Shown here piece after piece: positions 23,446-32,588 of a stretch of DNA of 64,000 bases. Origin of the DNA: Incurvaria masculella (Eukaryota; Arthropoda; Insecta; Lepidoptera; Incurvariidae); contig OX335652.1 in assembly GCA_946894095.1 (NCBI GenBank), positions 5,727,001 to 5,791,000 on the forward strand, given 5' to 3'. Position numbers and translations under genes: made by a program. The stretch's first letter is position 1, and each line of letters starts with the position of its first letter. The notes beneath the pieces are model-generated. The model saw nothing but the letters and a program-made list of their open reading frames with translations, did not search any database and was not told the origin of the DNA.

Positions 23446-24785
23446 CTCGAAATGTCCCAACCAGCTTGAAAACCCTTCTGAATTCTCTTTACTACATTTT
23501 TTCACTTTCCAAAGCTCTCTAACCTAGCTGGTGCTGAATTTGTCTTGCACAGGTCCCTTATTATGTTTTTTTTTTGTTGCATGTTATTTCTATTTTACAA
23601 GTAAACAATGGTTTGTTTAAATTCTTGTAATTATGAGCCTAACAGAAAAACTACAAGGCATTTTGTCTTTCGGTTTGCATAATTCCATTAACTTAAAATG
23701 ACGAACTCAGTACGGATGTCACTGCAGAAGAGAAGATTTTCTGCGGCAAAGTTTTGAAGAATCCTCCATTCAAACCGCAGCAAAATAAACTTTTTATACT
23801 GAATAATTTTAAAGAGAGCTTTTAGAGGCGGTCCAAGTTTCTCTGCATTTTACAAAAGGGCGACGCAAAACATCGCTTCAAATCTCCTTTCATTTCCTGC
23901 TGTCCGATATTATGGTTATCTGCGTCTGGCCCAGCAAATTCTTCGCATGACTTTTCTATTAACGACCATAAGGCATTCGATAATTCAATGCTTTCTTTTA
24001 ATTATTTCTGCGCAAAGAAAAAGTACCAAAAAAAAAAGTTTCCAGCACGTTAATTAAGGCAATTCTTTGATCAATTAAATTTTAACGCCTAGAAAAAAAT
24101 CCTCACTCGCTCTCTCAAACCCACACATCTTCTCCAACATCCGTTCGAACGAACGAAATCGACTACGAAACTACATATTAGATTTAGACGCGGGTTTAGG
24201 CAGGGGGGGACATACCCATGGAAAAAAAACTATTATATTAACAATATCAATATACATGTTTTAATTAGCAATCATTAGATGAAACTTAAAAATACAATAA
24301 ATATTAATATTAAATAAACGAAACATGCACAGTAGCAAATATCATTAAGAACTATTCTACTAAATAGGTTTACATTTTAATTTTTAACTGACAAAAAAAA
24401 ACTTTGCAGACTGGCAATCTCGAGCGACTTAAATGCACTAGCGTTCCTTAAATGTTGTGCAAATCAATATTGCTGCATTAGAAAATATTTTGTTAAATTG
24501 TGTAACATATTCTCGTACTATGATGGTACCATATGGCGCTCTATCATATCTGCCTACCCCTCTGGGAAAGCGGTGTATGTATGGTATGTATGTAGGTATG
24601 TATATATGTTTGTAATATCGGATATAAATTGTAATGATCGAGAAGTTAGTTAGTTAATCTCAGTTCCCAATTATTTATTAATGAAACTCTTATTTTCTTT
24701 CTTAAAAAAATAATTGGTAATTTTCAGATTTGTTGTCTTTCCGTTTGCTGAAAACACACTTTGAAATCAAAATTTATAAATATAG
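23446..24785. other. Unassigned stretch
   Basis: AT-rich; a (TATG)n microsatellite lies at about 24575-24610. No repeat family or gene was recognised up to the Gypsy insertion. Confidence 0.4.
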
Positions 24786-24789
24786 ATCT
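24786..24789. repeat. Target site duplication ATCT, left
   Basis: ATCT directly precedes the first LTR and is repeated at 30423-30426 directly after the second, marking a 4-bp target duplication of the Gypsy insertion. Confidence 0.85.
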
Positions 24790-25081
24790 TGTAGCTGGGG
24801 TGTGGGAGTTTCAGCGAGAAATATCACAAGTTTGAGAGTAGATAGTCTTTTAATTGCGGATAACACATGGAACACATTACACACACGGCAACTCGATACA
24901 AGAGAGAGAACAAAACGTCAAACAGACAAAAACACATAAAACTATCAATTACGCCACCTATCGGCGACCGGTAATACTCTTATCCTATGCCGGACGCAGC
25001 CGACGGAAATCAATAACGAATAACACGTGAACAGTGCAGATGGCGCTACGTGTCCGTAAAATGGCTAGTGGACCCGCTATA
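24790..25081 (-). repeat. 3' LTR of the Gypsy element
   Basis: 292 bp, TGTAGC...GCTATA on the plus strand, matching 30131-30422 without any difference I could find. Ends are imperfectly inverted (TGTAGC versus TATAGC). On the element's strand it contains ATTAAA-like polyadenylation sequence. Confidence 0.95.
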
Positions 25082-25094
25082 TACTCCCCCTATA
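25082..25094 (-). other. Polypurine tract
   Basis: On the minus strand TATAGGGGGAGTA abuts the 3' LTR. A purine run at this position is the usual primer for plus-strand DNA synthesis in LTR retrotransposons. Confidence 0.75.
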
Positions 25095-25121
25095 GTTCTC
25101 ATAAGCGCCCACGCATGTGAA

Positions 25122-26162
25122 CTAGTTATTAGCCTTGCGGGGCCTCCCTCTCTTTCGCTTAGGCACAATAGGTAGTGGAGCAACTTCAGACTGACGACAA
25201 CGGTAAGGGGTAAGATCCCTGGCATGGTATTTGCCTATGAGTTCCCCATTCTCCACACGGGACAAAATATAGGTAGTCGGACTGACTGCCTTTGAAATGA
25301 CGTATGGACCGTCCTTCTTTGGGTAAAATTTGGCTGACAGACCTTTCTCAGCGTTACTTAGCAGTCTAGTCTTTAGCAGCACGTGCTGGCCGATGGTCAG
25401 AGGCTGATGTGGTCTTCTGGACAGGTCGGCGACTGCCTTGCGCCGGTCCTGCTGCTGTTGCACACGTTCTGATGCTTCAGCAAGCGTGGAACCCAAACGC
25501 TGAAGATAAGGTGTAATCTGCGGGATAAAATTTTCAGACGACAGGATCGCTCGGATGTCGTGCTGAACAGCAATAGGGGACCGAAGCTCCCTGGCAAACA
25601 TTAAGTAAGCTGGGGTCTTGCTAGTTGCTTCGGTGACGGCACTGTTTAGTGCAAATCGAATTGAAGGAAGTGTTTCTGGCCAAGATTCATGTTTACCTTC
25701 GACTAAAATAGCAAGTTGGCCTTTTATATCACGATTCTTTCGTTCAACTGGGTTACTTTCAGGATGATAGTATGGTATAAGATTTTGAGTTATACCAAGA
25801 CAATACATAGTGGCTTGCATAACCTCAGACACAAACTGGACTCCATTGTCGGAGACTAACCTTCTACATAAACCATAACGGAGAAATATTTCATCGACAA
25901 GTATCCTCGCACAAGCTTCTGCGGTCGCAGCTGTCATCGGGAACACTTCTATCCACTTGCTGGCCAAGTCTTCGACCACAAAGATCCAGCGTTCTCCATT
26001 TCTCCCAGGTGGTAGGGGACCGAAGAGATCAACCGCGAGGACTTCGAACCTCTGCGACGGAACTGGGGTTTGTAGAAGGCCCGATGGCTTTTCATTACTA
26101 GCCTTGTATCTTTGACACTCTGTACATGAACTGACATATTGTTGAATGTAACGCCTCATTCC
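25122..26162 (-). CDS. pol: Integrase part of Gypsy Pol (downstream half, split by LINE)
   Basis: Integrase joins the retrotransposon DNA to host chromatin. This segment carries the second half of the N-terminal zinc finger (C-x2-C in SSCTECQRYK). The catalytic core has Asp in VDLFGPLP, Asp in LVSDNGVQF and Glu in NPVERKNR; the last two lie exactly 35 residues apart, the DD35E pattern. A GPY motif (KKDGPYVIS) and a basic C-terminus with GRPRK, AT-hook-like, follow. The stop is TAG at 25122. The open frame extends upstream to 26213, but codons beyond 26162 belong to the nested LINE, so no native start exists here. It is out of frame with the upstream half by the 545 inserted bases. Without that insertion the two halves would be in one frame. 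Confidence 0.93.
   Translation of the reverse strand, partial: GMRRYIQQYVSSCTECQRYKASNEKPSGLLQTPVPSQRFEVLAVDLFGPLPPGRNGERWIFVVEDLASKWIEVFPMTAATAEACARILVDEIFLRYGLCRRLVSDNGVQFVSEVMQATMYCLGITQNLIPYYHPESNPVERKNRDIKGQLAILVEGKHESWPETLPSIRFALNSAVTEATSKTPAYLMFARELRSPIAVQHDIRAILSSENFIPQITPYLQRLGSTLAEASERVQQQQDRRKAVADLSRRPHQPLTIGQHVLLKTRLLSNAEKGLSAKFYPKKDGPYVISKAVSPTTYILSRVENGELIGKYHARDLTPYRCRQSEVAPLPIVPKRKRGRPRKANN
26150..26162. repeat. 13-bp target duplication of nested LINE, left
   Basis: AACGCCTCATTCC is repeated at 26695-26707 on the other side of the insert. Target duplications of 10-20 bp are typical of target-primed LINE insertion. Confidence 0.9.
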
Positions 26163-26694
26163 AAAGCCCGTCGGACCAGAGCCATTCATGCCAACCCCCT
26201 TCAGTGAAGTCAAGACCTGGCTGAGGAAACGAATGACACGGGCTCACACTGCAAGGTGGTCATCTACAGCAGACTGCAGACAATCAAGGGAAGCAGTGCC
26301 AGCACCGGATCCACACCTAACAAGGAAACTCCTACAGCTGCACAGACCACAGTTGAGAACGGTGGTAAGCCTACTCACGGGCCACTGCCAGCTCAACAAA
26401 CACCTTCACACAATTGGAGTCACGGACAGTCCCCTCTGCAGGGCCTGCTTGGAGGCGGAGGAGACACCGGCACATATAGTCATGGAATGTAGACAACTGC
26501 AGACATTTTGGACGGGGGTCTTTAGCTTCGAAAGGAGCGACCCGCAAGTGTGGAAAGACCCTAAAGGGCTGCTACGCTTTGTGGAAGAGCTCGGCTGGCT
26601 GAAGTGAGCCAAAAGTCGGGTTACTGAGCACAACGGCCTCGTGTCAAGTGCGTTCAAGCGTCGGCAGCCACTCGCCGACAACAACAACAACAAC
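26163..26694 (+). mobile_element. 5'-truncated LINE nested in Gypsy integrase
   Basis: 532 bp in the opposite orientation to the Gypsy. It contains the last 148 codons of a LINE ORF2, about 70 bases of 3' UTR and a terminal (AAC)n tract. A short-unit repeat tail rather than poly(A) is seen in I-, LOA- and R1-like groups. It lacks endonuclease, reverse transcriptase and most of RNase H, so it cannot move on its own. Confidence 0.92.
26164..26607 (+). pseudogene. C-terminus of LINE ORF2 (RNase H end plus zinc motif)
   Basis: The frame opens at the insertion junction with KPVGPEPF, which resembles the end of the RNase H domain in I/R1/LOA-type ORF2 proteins (GPEPF). It ends at TGA 26607. The first methionine (26188) is internal to the ancestral protein and not a real start. 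Counting from that residue, Cys84, Cys87, His96 and Cys101 form C-x2-C-x8-H-x4-C in SPLCRACLEAEETPAHIVMEC, the zinc-knuckle-like motif typical of these LINE C-termini. Codons are intact with no stops, so the insertion is young. There is no promoter and the protein would be a non-functional fragment. Clade assignment (I/R1/LOA rather than Jockey) is from motif and tail only. Confidence 0.85.
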
Positions 26695-29600
26695 AACGCC
26701 TCATTCCGGGGAAATAATAATGTTGCCGTACCCGCTGGAGTGTTCGTTCAATACCGTGATGACCGGCAGTAGGGGCATCATGCAGCTGCTGCATAATGTC
26801 AACACGCAGGCTCTGTGGGACAACGAGCTGCGCCTCCTCAGCGTCTGACTCGGCACTGTAATGATACAGGACACCCTGAGACATTATGTAACCTCTCTCA
26901 AGCCATCGCGATGAGGCTACAGCTTCAATCCCCTCCATATCAGTAAGTATTTTATTTACGTCGGGATCAGACTGTTGAGCTTCTCGTAGCTCAGTAGCAC
27001 TCCAGCGTGGAGTATCTACAGTCACGAAACAAACATCCTGGGTACTCTGTTCTTCAGAACAAATGGGTCTGCTTAGAGAATCGGCGACCACATTAGATTT
27101 TCCTGGAACATAATGAAAGTCAATGTCATATGACTGTAATTTAAGGGCCCACCGTACAAGGCGGCCTGATGGGGACTTCAAGGTGAGTAACCATTTTAAG
27201 GGCTGGTGGTCACTTCCGATAATAACACGATGCCCTTCCACATAACCTCGATACTTTTCCATAGCCCAGACGACAGCAAGGGCCTCTCTTTCAGTGGTAG
27301 AATAATTACGTTCGGCGGGGGTCAATAACCTGCTGGAATAGCAAATAGGACGCTCATCCAACCCTTCACCCTGCAGCAAGGCAGCTCCGACGGCATAGCT
27401 GCTAGAGTCAGTCCGAACAACCAAGGGCTTCGAGTAATCCACTTGAACAAGTACGGGAGCAGAAGTAAGTAATCGTTTTAATTCCTGGTAGGCACGAGCC
27501 TGATCCTCGCCCCACCTCCAGCTCTGATTTTTCTTAGTCAGCAAGGTGAGTGGCTGTGCCACCTCTGAAAATCCAGGAATAAATTTGCGGTACCAGGAGC
27601 AGGTCTGAATAAATCCTTTGAGTTGCTTTATATTAGACGGCTCCTTCATATCGAGAATAGCTCTCACTTTATCATCATCTGTGTGTATCCCATCTTTAGA
27701 AATGATATGGCCCAGGTACCTTACCTCGTCACGAGAGAAGACACACTTTGTTCTTTTTGCTCGCAACCCGAAGACACGTAGGCGCTCGAACACCTTTTGA
27801 AGGTCCTGGACATGTTTTTCAAATGTTTCTGAAATAACTAAGAAATCATCTAAATATGCTAAGACACATATATCAGTCAATCCAGCTCGGAATCTATCCA
27901 CGAGCCGTTGAAAAGATGAAGGCGCGTTCTTTAATCCCATCGCCATGCGTTTAAATCGGTAAACTCCATACGGTGTTATAAAAGCGGTCTTGTCGCGGTC
28001 AGACTCCGCTAATGGGATCTGCCAATATCCTGCTTGTAAGTCGATAGTCGACATATAACAATCCTTCTTAGTAGATTGAAGCAATTCATCAATCAAAGGT
28101 ATGGGATAAGTATCCGATTTAGTGATTTTATTTAACTGTCGGTAGTCGACGCAAAACCGATGTGTACCATCCTTTTTTGGTACAAGTACAACAGGGGAGG
28201 TCCATGCAGACTCGCACGGCTCAATGATATCCCCATCAATCATTTTATCAAGCTCCGCCTTCAATATTTCCTTTCTAGCAGGCGTCAAGCGATAAGGAGG
28301 CACGCTAATTGGAAGAGCGTCACCTGTATCAATATGATGAGAAGCGTAACATGTGGGTTCTCCCCCTGGTTGGAAGATGTCTTCATATTCCGTGATGAGA
28401 GATGACAGCAGCTGCTTCTCGTTGTGATCCAACGAAGAACCCTCATCATCCCGAAGCACTGTAGCCGACGCGCAGGCGAGCTGAGCGCAGGTAGGTTCAT
28501 AGAGTAGCTTGTACTCCTGATCTGGGTTATCTGCGAATATCCATACATCGTGGGCAAAGTTTATACTTAAATTAGCAGCCTTAATGAAATCCATGCCAAG
28601 TAAGGTGTCATTGTCACTAGCATCAGGTAGAATGACGAATGACGTTAGTATCCGACGCTCTTGAAGGCAAATTTCAAGGTTAACTCGGAGAATATTGCGA
28701 TTATCACTCCGTCCATCCGCAAGTTTGATGGTAGCTGTATCCTTAGCAAGTGGTATGCCTTTGGCCTTAATAATGCGATAGAGAGAGAACCCCGCAACGC
28801 TACAACGAGCGCCTGAGTCCAAGAGGGCACGTCCTCGGACGCCAAGCACACCTATATTTACAATAGGCCTACTACCTCGTGTACTGTCTACCACAGATAA
28901 AACCAATGAGGAAAAAACAGCTGGAGATTTACAATTAGCACAATTTGACCTAATGACGCCAGGGGCGCCGCAGCCAAAACAAGAAATTTTAGGTTCCGTC
29001 GAAGAACCTAACACAGAAGATTTATCAATGACCACAGATTGTTTCGCTAATAATTTTTGACAAAAGTCTTTGGAATGGCCAAAGTTTTTACAATAGGCAC
29101 AAAAAACCTTCCTGAGTGAAGAAGAGTCATGATGGGTCGAATACGGCTTATCCTTAGCCGAAGAGGCACGTCGATCCGCATCAGCCAAAGCAGACACGGG
29201 TGGCGGCGAGGGCGAAGCGGCGGCAGTGGAGCGCACGCGCGGGGCCGGCGGCGCCGACACAGCTGCGCGGCCCAGAGCCGGCGCGTTCTCGCGAAGAGAG
29301 TCCTCTATCGCACGAGCCTGTACCAACAATCCTTCAAATGTAGTAAAGGTAGTGCGTGACACTCGTTTACGGACTCGTCGGTCGAGAAGTCCATATACCA
29401 TATCCAGGCGCACTATTTCTGTTAATTCATATGGCAGCTTGCACAAGAGAGCACGACACTTATTCACAAAAATGTCAGTGTTCTCATCACCTTGCGTAAA
29501 CGCAAACATCTCACGGAATAGGCGATGCGGTGGCCTGCGATCGCCGTAAGCGCTCTGCAGATGCTCTAGCGCGTCCTTCCACGTCGACACGGTGCCTTTG

Positions 29601-30040
29601 ATTCCCTGCCACCACGTGGCGGCGGCACCCGTAAACAGCATGGCGACTCCGCGTAGTGCGTTGACGTCGGATACGGCGGTACAGTCCTTGTAAGTAGTGA
29701 TGCAGTCGATGAACGCGTCGACGCTTTCGTTCAGGTCCCCACTGAACCGAGACGAGCATTTTGCGAAGTTCCCCGAATACAGCGGCTGCTGACAAGTGGG
29801 TGCAGCCAAAGTTGAAGGTACTTGCGAATGTGAAGCGTCGGCGTCGTTTCGCGATGGCGGTATAAACGCGGCAACGCGTTCGACGAGCTCTTGGTACGCC
29901 TTTGCCTGAGAGCGTTGCAGCGACTCCAGCAAAGACGAGAATTGCCGTTGAGACATCTTAATCGGCGATGATTCCTCTTCGTCCGACGATATCTCCTCAC
30001 CGGATGGGTCGGTCGACACCGGCCCTTTCTTCGGCGGCAT
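26654..30040 (-). CDS. gag-pol: Gag-Pol polyprotein of Gypsy element, upstream part
   Basis: Coordinates run from the first ATG (30040) to a stop inside the nested LINE; native codons end near 26697. The frame is open further up to a TTG at 30130, but that lies in the primer-binding site. An acidic, Ser-rich N-terminus leads into a Gag domain (about residues 70-260; conserved AATWWQ). A zinc knuckle CAYCKNFGHSKDFC (C-x2-C-x4-H-x4-C, about 314-327) and a second knuckle with Val in place of His follow. The aspartic protease has LLDSG (Asp about 408). Reverse transcriptase has YLDD (about 729-732). RNase H has Asp about 878 in VRTDSSS, then TEREAL and GSDHQPL. The first half of the integrase zinc finger (HHGIERT) follows, after which the frame runs into antisense (AAC)n and gives a poly-Cys tail. 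Gag and Pol share one frame with no visible frameshift site. Confidence 0.95.
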   Translation of the reverse strand: MPPKKGPVSTDPSGEEISSDEEESSPIKMSQRQFSSLLESLQRSQAKAYQELVERVAAFIPPSRNDADASHSQVPSTLAAPTCQQPLYSGNFAKCSSRFSGDLNESVDAFIDCITTYKDCTAVSDVNALRGVAMLFTGAAATWWQGIKGTVSTWKDALEHLQSAYGDRRPPHRLFREMFAFTQGDENTDIFVNKCRALLCKLPYELTEIVRLDMVYGLLDRRVRKRVSRTTFTTFEGLLVQARAIEDSLRENAPALGRAAVSAPPAPRVRSTAAASPSPPPVSALADADRRASSAKDKPYSTHHDSSSLRKVFCAYCKNFGHSKDFCQKLLAKQSVVIDKSSVLGSSTEPKISCFGCGAPGVIRSNCANCKSPAVFSSLVLSVVDSTRGSRPIVNIGVLGVRGRALLDSGARCSVAGFSLYRIIKAKGIPLAKDTATIKLADGRSDNRNILRVNLEICLQERRILTSFVILPDASDNDTLLGMDFIKAANLSINFAHDVWIFADNPDQEYKLLYEPTCAQLACASATVLRDDEGSSLDHNEKQLLSSLITEYEDIFQPGGEPTCYASHHIDTGDALPISVPPYRLTPARKEILKAELDKMIDGDIIEPCESAWTSPVVLVPKKDGTHRFCVDYRQLNKITKSDTYPIPLIDELLQSTKKDCYMSTIDLQAGYWQIPLAESDRDKTAFITPYGVYRFKRMAMGLKNAPSSFQRLVDRFRAGLTDICVLAYLDDFLVISETFEKHVQDLQKVFERLRVFGLRAKRTKCVFSRDEVRYLGHIISKDGIHTDDDKVRAILDMKEPSNIKQLKGFIQTCSWYRKFIPGFSEVAQPLTLLTKKNQSWRWGEDQARAYQELKRLLTSAPVLVQVDYSKPLVVRTDSSSYAVGAALLQGEGLDERPICYSSRLLTPAERNYSTTEREALAVVWAMEKYRGYVEGHRVIIGSDHQPLKWLLTLKSPSGRLVRWALKLQSYDIDFHYVPGKSNVVADSLSRPICSEEQSTQDVCFVTVDTPRWSATELREAQQSDPDVNKILTDMEGIEAVASSRWLERGYIMSQGVLYHYSAESDAEEAQLVVPQSLRVDIMQQLHDAPTAGHHGIERTLQRVRQHYYFPGMRRCCCCCCRRVAADA
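26674..26697. repeat. (AAC)n 3' tail of the nested LINE
   Basis: Eight AAC-type units end at the 13-bp target duplication; the last unit overlaps it by sequence identity. It marks the 3' end and the priming side of the insertion. Confidence 0.85.
26695..26707. repeat. 13-bp target duplication of nested LINE, right
   Basis: Second copy of AACGCCTCATTCC, directly after the (AAC)n tail. The two copies are identical. Confidence 0.9.
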
Positions 30041-30111
30041 AATGGCGTCGTCCGGTGCGCGGCCGCAATCGACCGTGTGAAAACTCGATCGAAACTTGTT
30101 CGAAACTCTCG

Positions 30112-30129
30112 CCCACAGTTGGGACGCCA
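30112..30129 (-). other. Primer binding site
   Basis: On the minus strand TGGCGTCCCAACTGTGGG begins one base after the 5' LTR. Starting with TGG (complement of a tRNA's CCA end), it is the site for tRNA-primed minus-strand synthesis. The exact tRNA was not determined. Confidence 0.75.
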
Positions 30130-30130
30130 A

Positions 30131-30422
30131 TGTAGCTGGGGTGTGGGAGTTTCAGCGAGAAATATCACAAGTTTGAGAGTAGATAGTCTTTTAATTGCGG
30201 ATAACACATGGAACACATTACACACACGGCAACTCGATACAAGAGAGAGAACAAAACGTCAAACAGACAAAAACACATAAAACTATCAATTACGCCACCT
30301 ATCGGCGACCGGTAATACTCTTATCCTATGCCGGACGCAGCCGACGGAAATCAATAACGAATAACACGTGAACAGTGCAGATGGCGCTACGTGTCCGTAA
30401 AATGGCTAGTGGACCCGCTATA
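30131..30422 (-). repeat. 5' LTR of the Gypsy element
   Basis: 292 bp, apparently identical to 24790-25081. It should hold the element's promoter on the minus strand. I could not pick a TATA box with confidence. Confidence 0.95.
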
Positions 30423-30426
30423 ATCT
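30423..30426. repeat. Target site duplication ATCT, right
   Basis: Matches 24786-24789 across the element. Confidence 0.85.
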
Positions 30427-30582
30427 GAAATATCACAAGCCCTAATTTTAAATAGTAGGTCATTCGAATTTGAATGGAATGGCGCATGTTTATTATGGTA
30501 ATATCATTAATTGCTATATTGGTCCTGTATTTTGGGTTCAGCGTACAAAATAATTAAGATAGTAAGCATCACCCGAGTTATT

Positions 30583-30842
30583 AAAAAAAAAACGGCTAAG
30601 TGCGAATCGGACTCGCACGCGAAGGATTCCTTAACTTTTTCAAGATTTAACACAAAAAAAAATACATTTTTTTCACCTATTTTATTTTTTTACCTATTTG
30701 ATGTTATAGCGGCAAAATACACACTCTGTGAAAATGTCAGCTTCCTATCTATTACGGTTCATGAGATACAGTCCTGTAACAGACGGACGGATGGATGGAC
30801 GGACAACGTAAGCTTAGTAATAGAGTTCGGTTGGCACTTAGC
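30583..30842 (-). mobile_element. Metulj-like SINE-type repeat, copy 4 (diverged)
   Basis: AACGGCTAAGTGCGAATCGGACTCGCAC...TAGCGGCAAAATACACACTCTGTGAAAATG...GGTTCATGAGATACAG...GACGGACGGATGG...TTAGTAATAGAGTTCGG. It has the same order as the copies at 41673 and 45621, with more substitutions and a lost left-end GGTTCCGTACC. Confidence 0.75.
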
Positions 30843-30979
30843 GCATCTGTGTATGAATTATATATTTTACCAGTCGTTTTAACATCACCACATACCAAGT
30901 GAATAAGCAAGGAATTAATCGTAATCACAACTAGAATTAGAATCAGTTACCATGTGAGCTGCAACGAACATGTGAGCTG

Positions 30980-31100
30980 GACGTGTATTCTTGGCATTCA
31001 GTCATTGCGGATTCAGTAGAGTTAACAAGAGAATAATTTACTTTGGCATTACTGTTAACTCTACTGAATCCGCAATGACTGAATGCCAAGAATACACGCC
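30980..31100. mobile_element. 121-bp MITE with about 50-bp inverted arms
   Basis: GACGTGTATTCTTGGCATTC...CAGTAGAGTTAACA (left) is the near-perfect inverse of TGTTAACTCTACTG...CCAAGAATACACGCC (right). The right arm also ends the two 986-bp elements at 47699 and 50592, so this is a small member of that family. Flanks are CTG and CAG, compatible with a CWG target in which one base has changed. Confidence 0.8.
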
Positions 31101-31103
31101 CAG

Positions 31104-31736
31104 TACTTAAGCATGATTGGATTGCATACCTCTACGTTTATACTACTAAACTTATCCGTCGAGCACCTTTGCACACTATTATTGTCTGATCTGAATTGCG
31201 CGAATGGAATTAAAACCAATTCTGGCTGACACCCAAATTGCTACTCTCCTGCAAGCAATGGGATTGGAACATTTCAAAGTAAAGAATCATTTCTAACAGC
31301 TTGCTGGATGAGCGGTGCGTTTTCCAGAACCAGGTGTTACGTAACTTATGGAGTTTTCTGTGAATCGTAACGGTGAAAGCAACCTGAAGAAACAGTCTAC
31401 AGCAATATATTTGCAACGGTATAACCTACCTGAATGTGATCCTGAATTATAGAAAACTGCTTATTTTTTACGGTACTATGACATTTTTAACCAGCGCTAT
31501 CTCTCGTAAATTCCAGAACTAGTTACAACATCATACAACTTAGCTTGATGCCAAATGGTTGATGAAAACGTAAAATTTTTACTAACAATTAAGTAAGGTC
31601 ATTGTAAAAAATATTATTGATATTCATTGTTTTCTATATAAGGTATTCTGAAATGTGAATTGCAACTAAAACATTTTCATTATGGTTCTTTGTTTAGGTA
31701 AGATAAGGCAATTTCTGATTTTTTTATGAAACCTAG
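31104..31736. other. Unassigned AT-rich stretch
   Basis: No repeat or gene recognised. Confidence 0.35.
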
Positions 31737-31958
31737 CATGGATGGCTGAAAACTCACAACATACAAGGATGTAAGCCCAATACACCACATTCCCGAAGGA
31801 ATTATGTGCCATTCCATGACCTTCCCTTTATGAGCACGGCTTCACTGAATTGAATTGAAAACACGGATTTGTTTTTATTACCGGTTTGACCATAGTTTTA
31901 TCCAATGCGGTGGTACAAACCAGGGCGGGATGAACCCTACTACTACTACTCTACTTAG
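31737..31958 (-). mobile_element. SINE tail half (head-to-head pair, left)
   Basis: AGCATGGATGGCTGAAAACTC...CACCACATTCCCGAAGGAATTATG...GGTACAAACCAGGGCGGGATGAACC. This is the 3' half of the tRNA-derived SINE on the minus strand, stopping in a short (CTA)n tract. Confidence 0.75.
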
Positions 31959-31961
31959 TCC

Positions 31962-32205
31962 CCTTCCCCTACTAGGTGGTAAGGTTTAAGCCCGTCCGGG
32001 TTGGTACTATCGCATGGGACGAAATTATGGTCGAAGCGGCAATGAAAAATTGTCCGTGTTTTCCATCCAGGTCATTGTAGCCGTGCTCATAAAGGGAAGG
32101 TCCCGGCATAGCACCTAATTCCTCCGGGAATGTGGTTTATTATATAGGCTAATATCTAAACGGTAGTTGTGTGGTTTAAGCCATCCATGTCAGTTTGCAT
32201 AAAGT
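31962..32205 (+). mobile_element. SINE tail half (head-to-head pair, right)
   Basis: CCCCTTCCCCTACTAGGTGGTAAGGTTTAAGC...GGTTGGTACTATCGCATGG...AAGCCATCCATGTCAG. It is the same SINE half as the neighbour but on the plus strand, so the two form a 470-bp imperfect palindrome. Confidence 0.75.
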
Positions 32206-32588
32206 CATACACTAGATACTCAAATGAAAAAATAAATGCTTAAAAACTCCTAAAAACTTGATCATGCAAGTTTCGTAAAGTTTGTAATGAAGATTCCGCT
32301 AAAGATGTATTTCGCCTTAATCACTTGTGACTTCATTAGCCCAAGTTGTTCATTAGCATCACTTCGGCATCAATCACCGATAGTACACACCCAAAGGTTC
32401 ATCCATCACCCCTCGACGTCACGTATGACAGCTGCGTGCGTCGGCCGAGGAAAAGTGGAAATTATTTATTCGAATCGAGGAAATTGCTAACTGACTAGAA
32501 CAGTTGATTTGACTCTATTCTCAGATAAATAGTCCGGAGACGTGTCATCTAACGCACTATGAGACGCTTGAAGCGGCATTGTTTGGCA
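32206..32588. other. Unassigned stretch
   Basis: The 67-codon plus frame at 32287-32490 has no recognised motif. Confidence 0.3.

Larger units (their letters stand above)
24790..30422 (-). mobile_element. Ty3/Gypsy LTR retrotransposon, with nested LINE
   Basis: The element runs on the minus strand, 5,633 bp including a 545-bp nested insertion with its target duplication. It has two 292-bp LTRs, a primer-binding-like site, a single gag-pol frame and a polypurine tract. Domain order is Gag with zinc knuckle, protease, reverse transcriptase, RNase H, integrase. Integrase last is the Ty3/Gypsy (Metaviridae) order, unlike Copia. No envelope frame is present. The LTRs look identical by eye, so insertion was recent. 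The frame is open apart from the nested insertion. It is the youngest and most complete element in the window. Confidence 0.97.

Noticed and set aside
26164..26213. ATG at 26213 (minus) as an integrase start and ATG at 26188 (plus) as a LINE protein start
   Set aside because: Both are accidents of the nested insertion; the codons lie in sequence foreign to the protein or in the middle of the ancestral protein.
30040..30130. TTG at 30130 as the Gag start
   Set aside because: It lies in the primer binding site directly beside the LTR. The first ATG at 30040 gives a normal Gag start.
29511..30225. Long alternative frames (164 and 107 codons) over the Gag region
   Set aside because: They are shadows of the real gag-pol frame in GC-rich DNA, without motifs.
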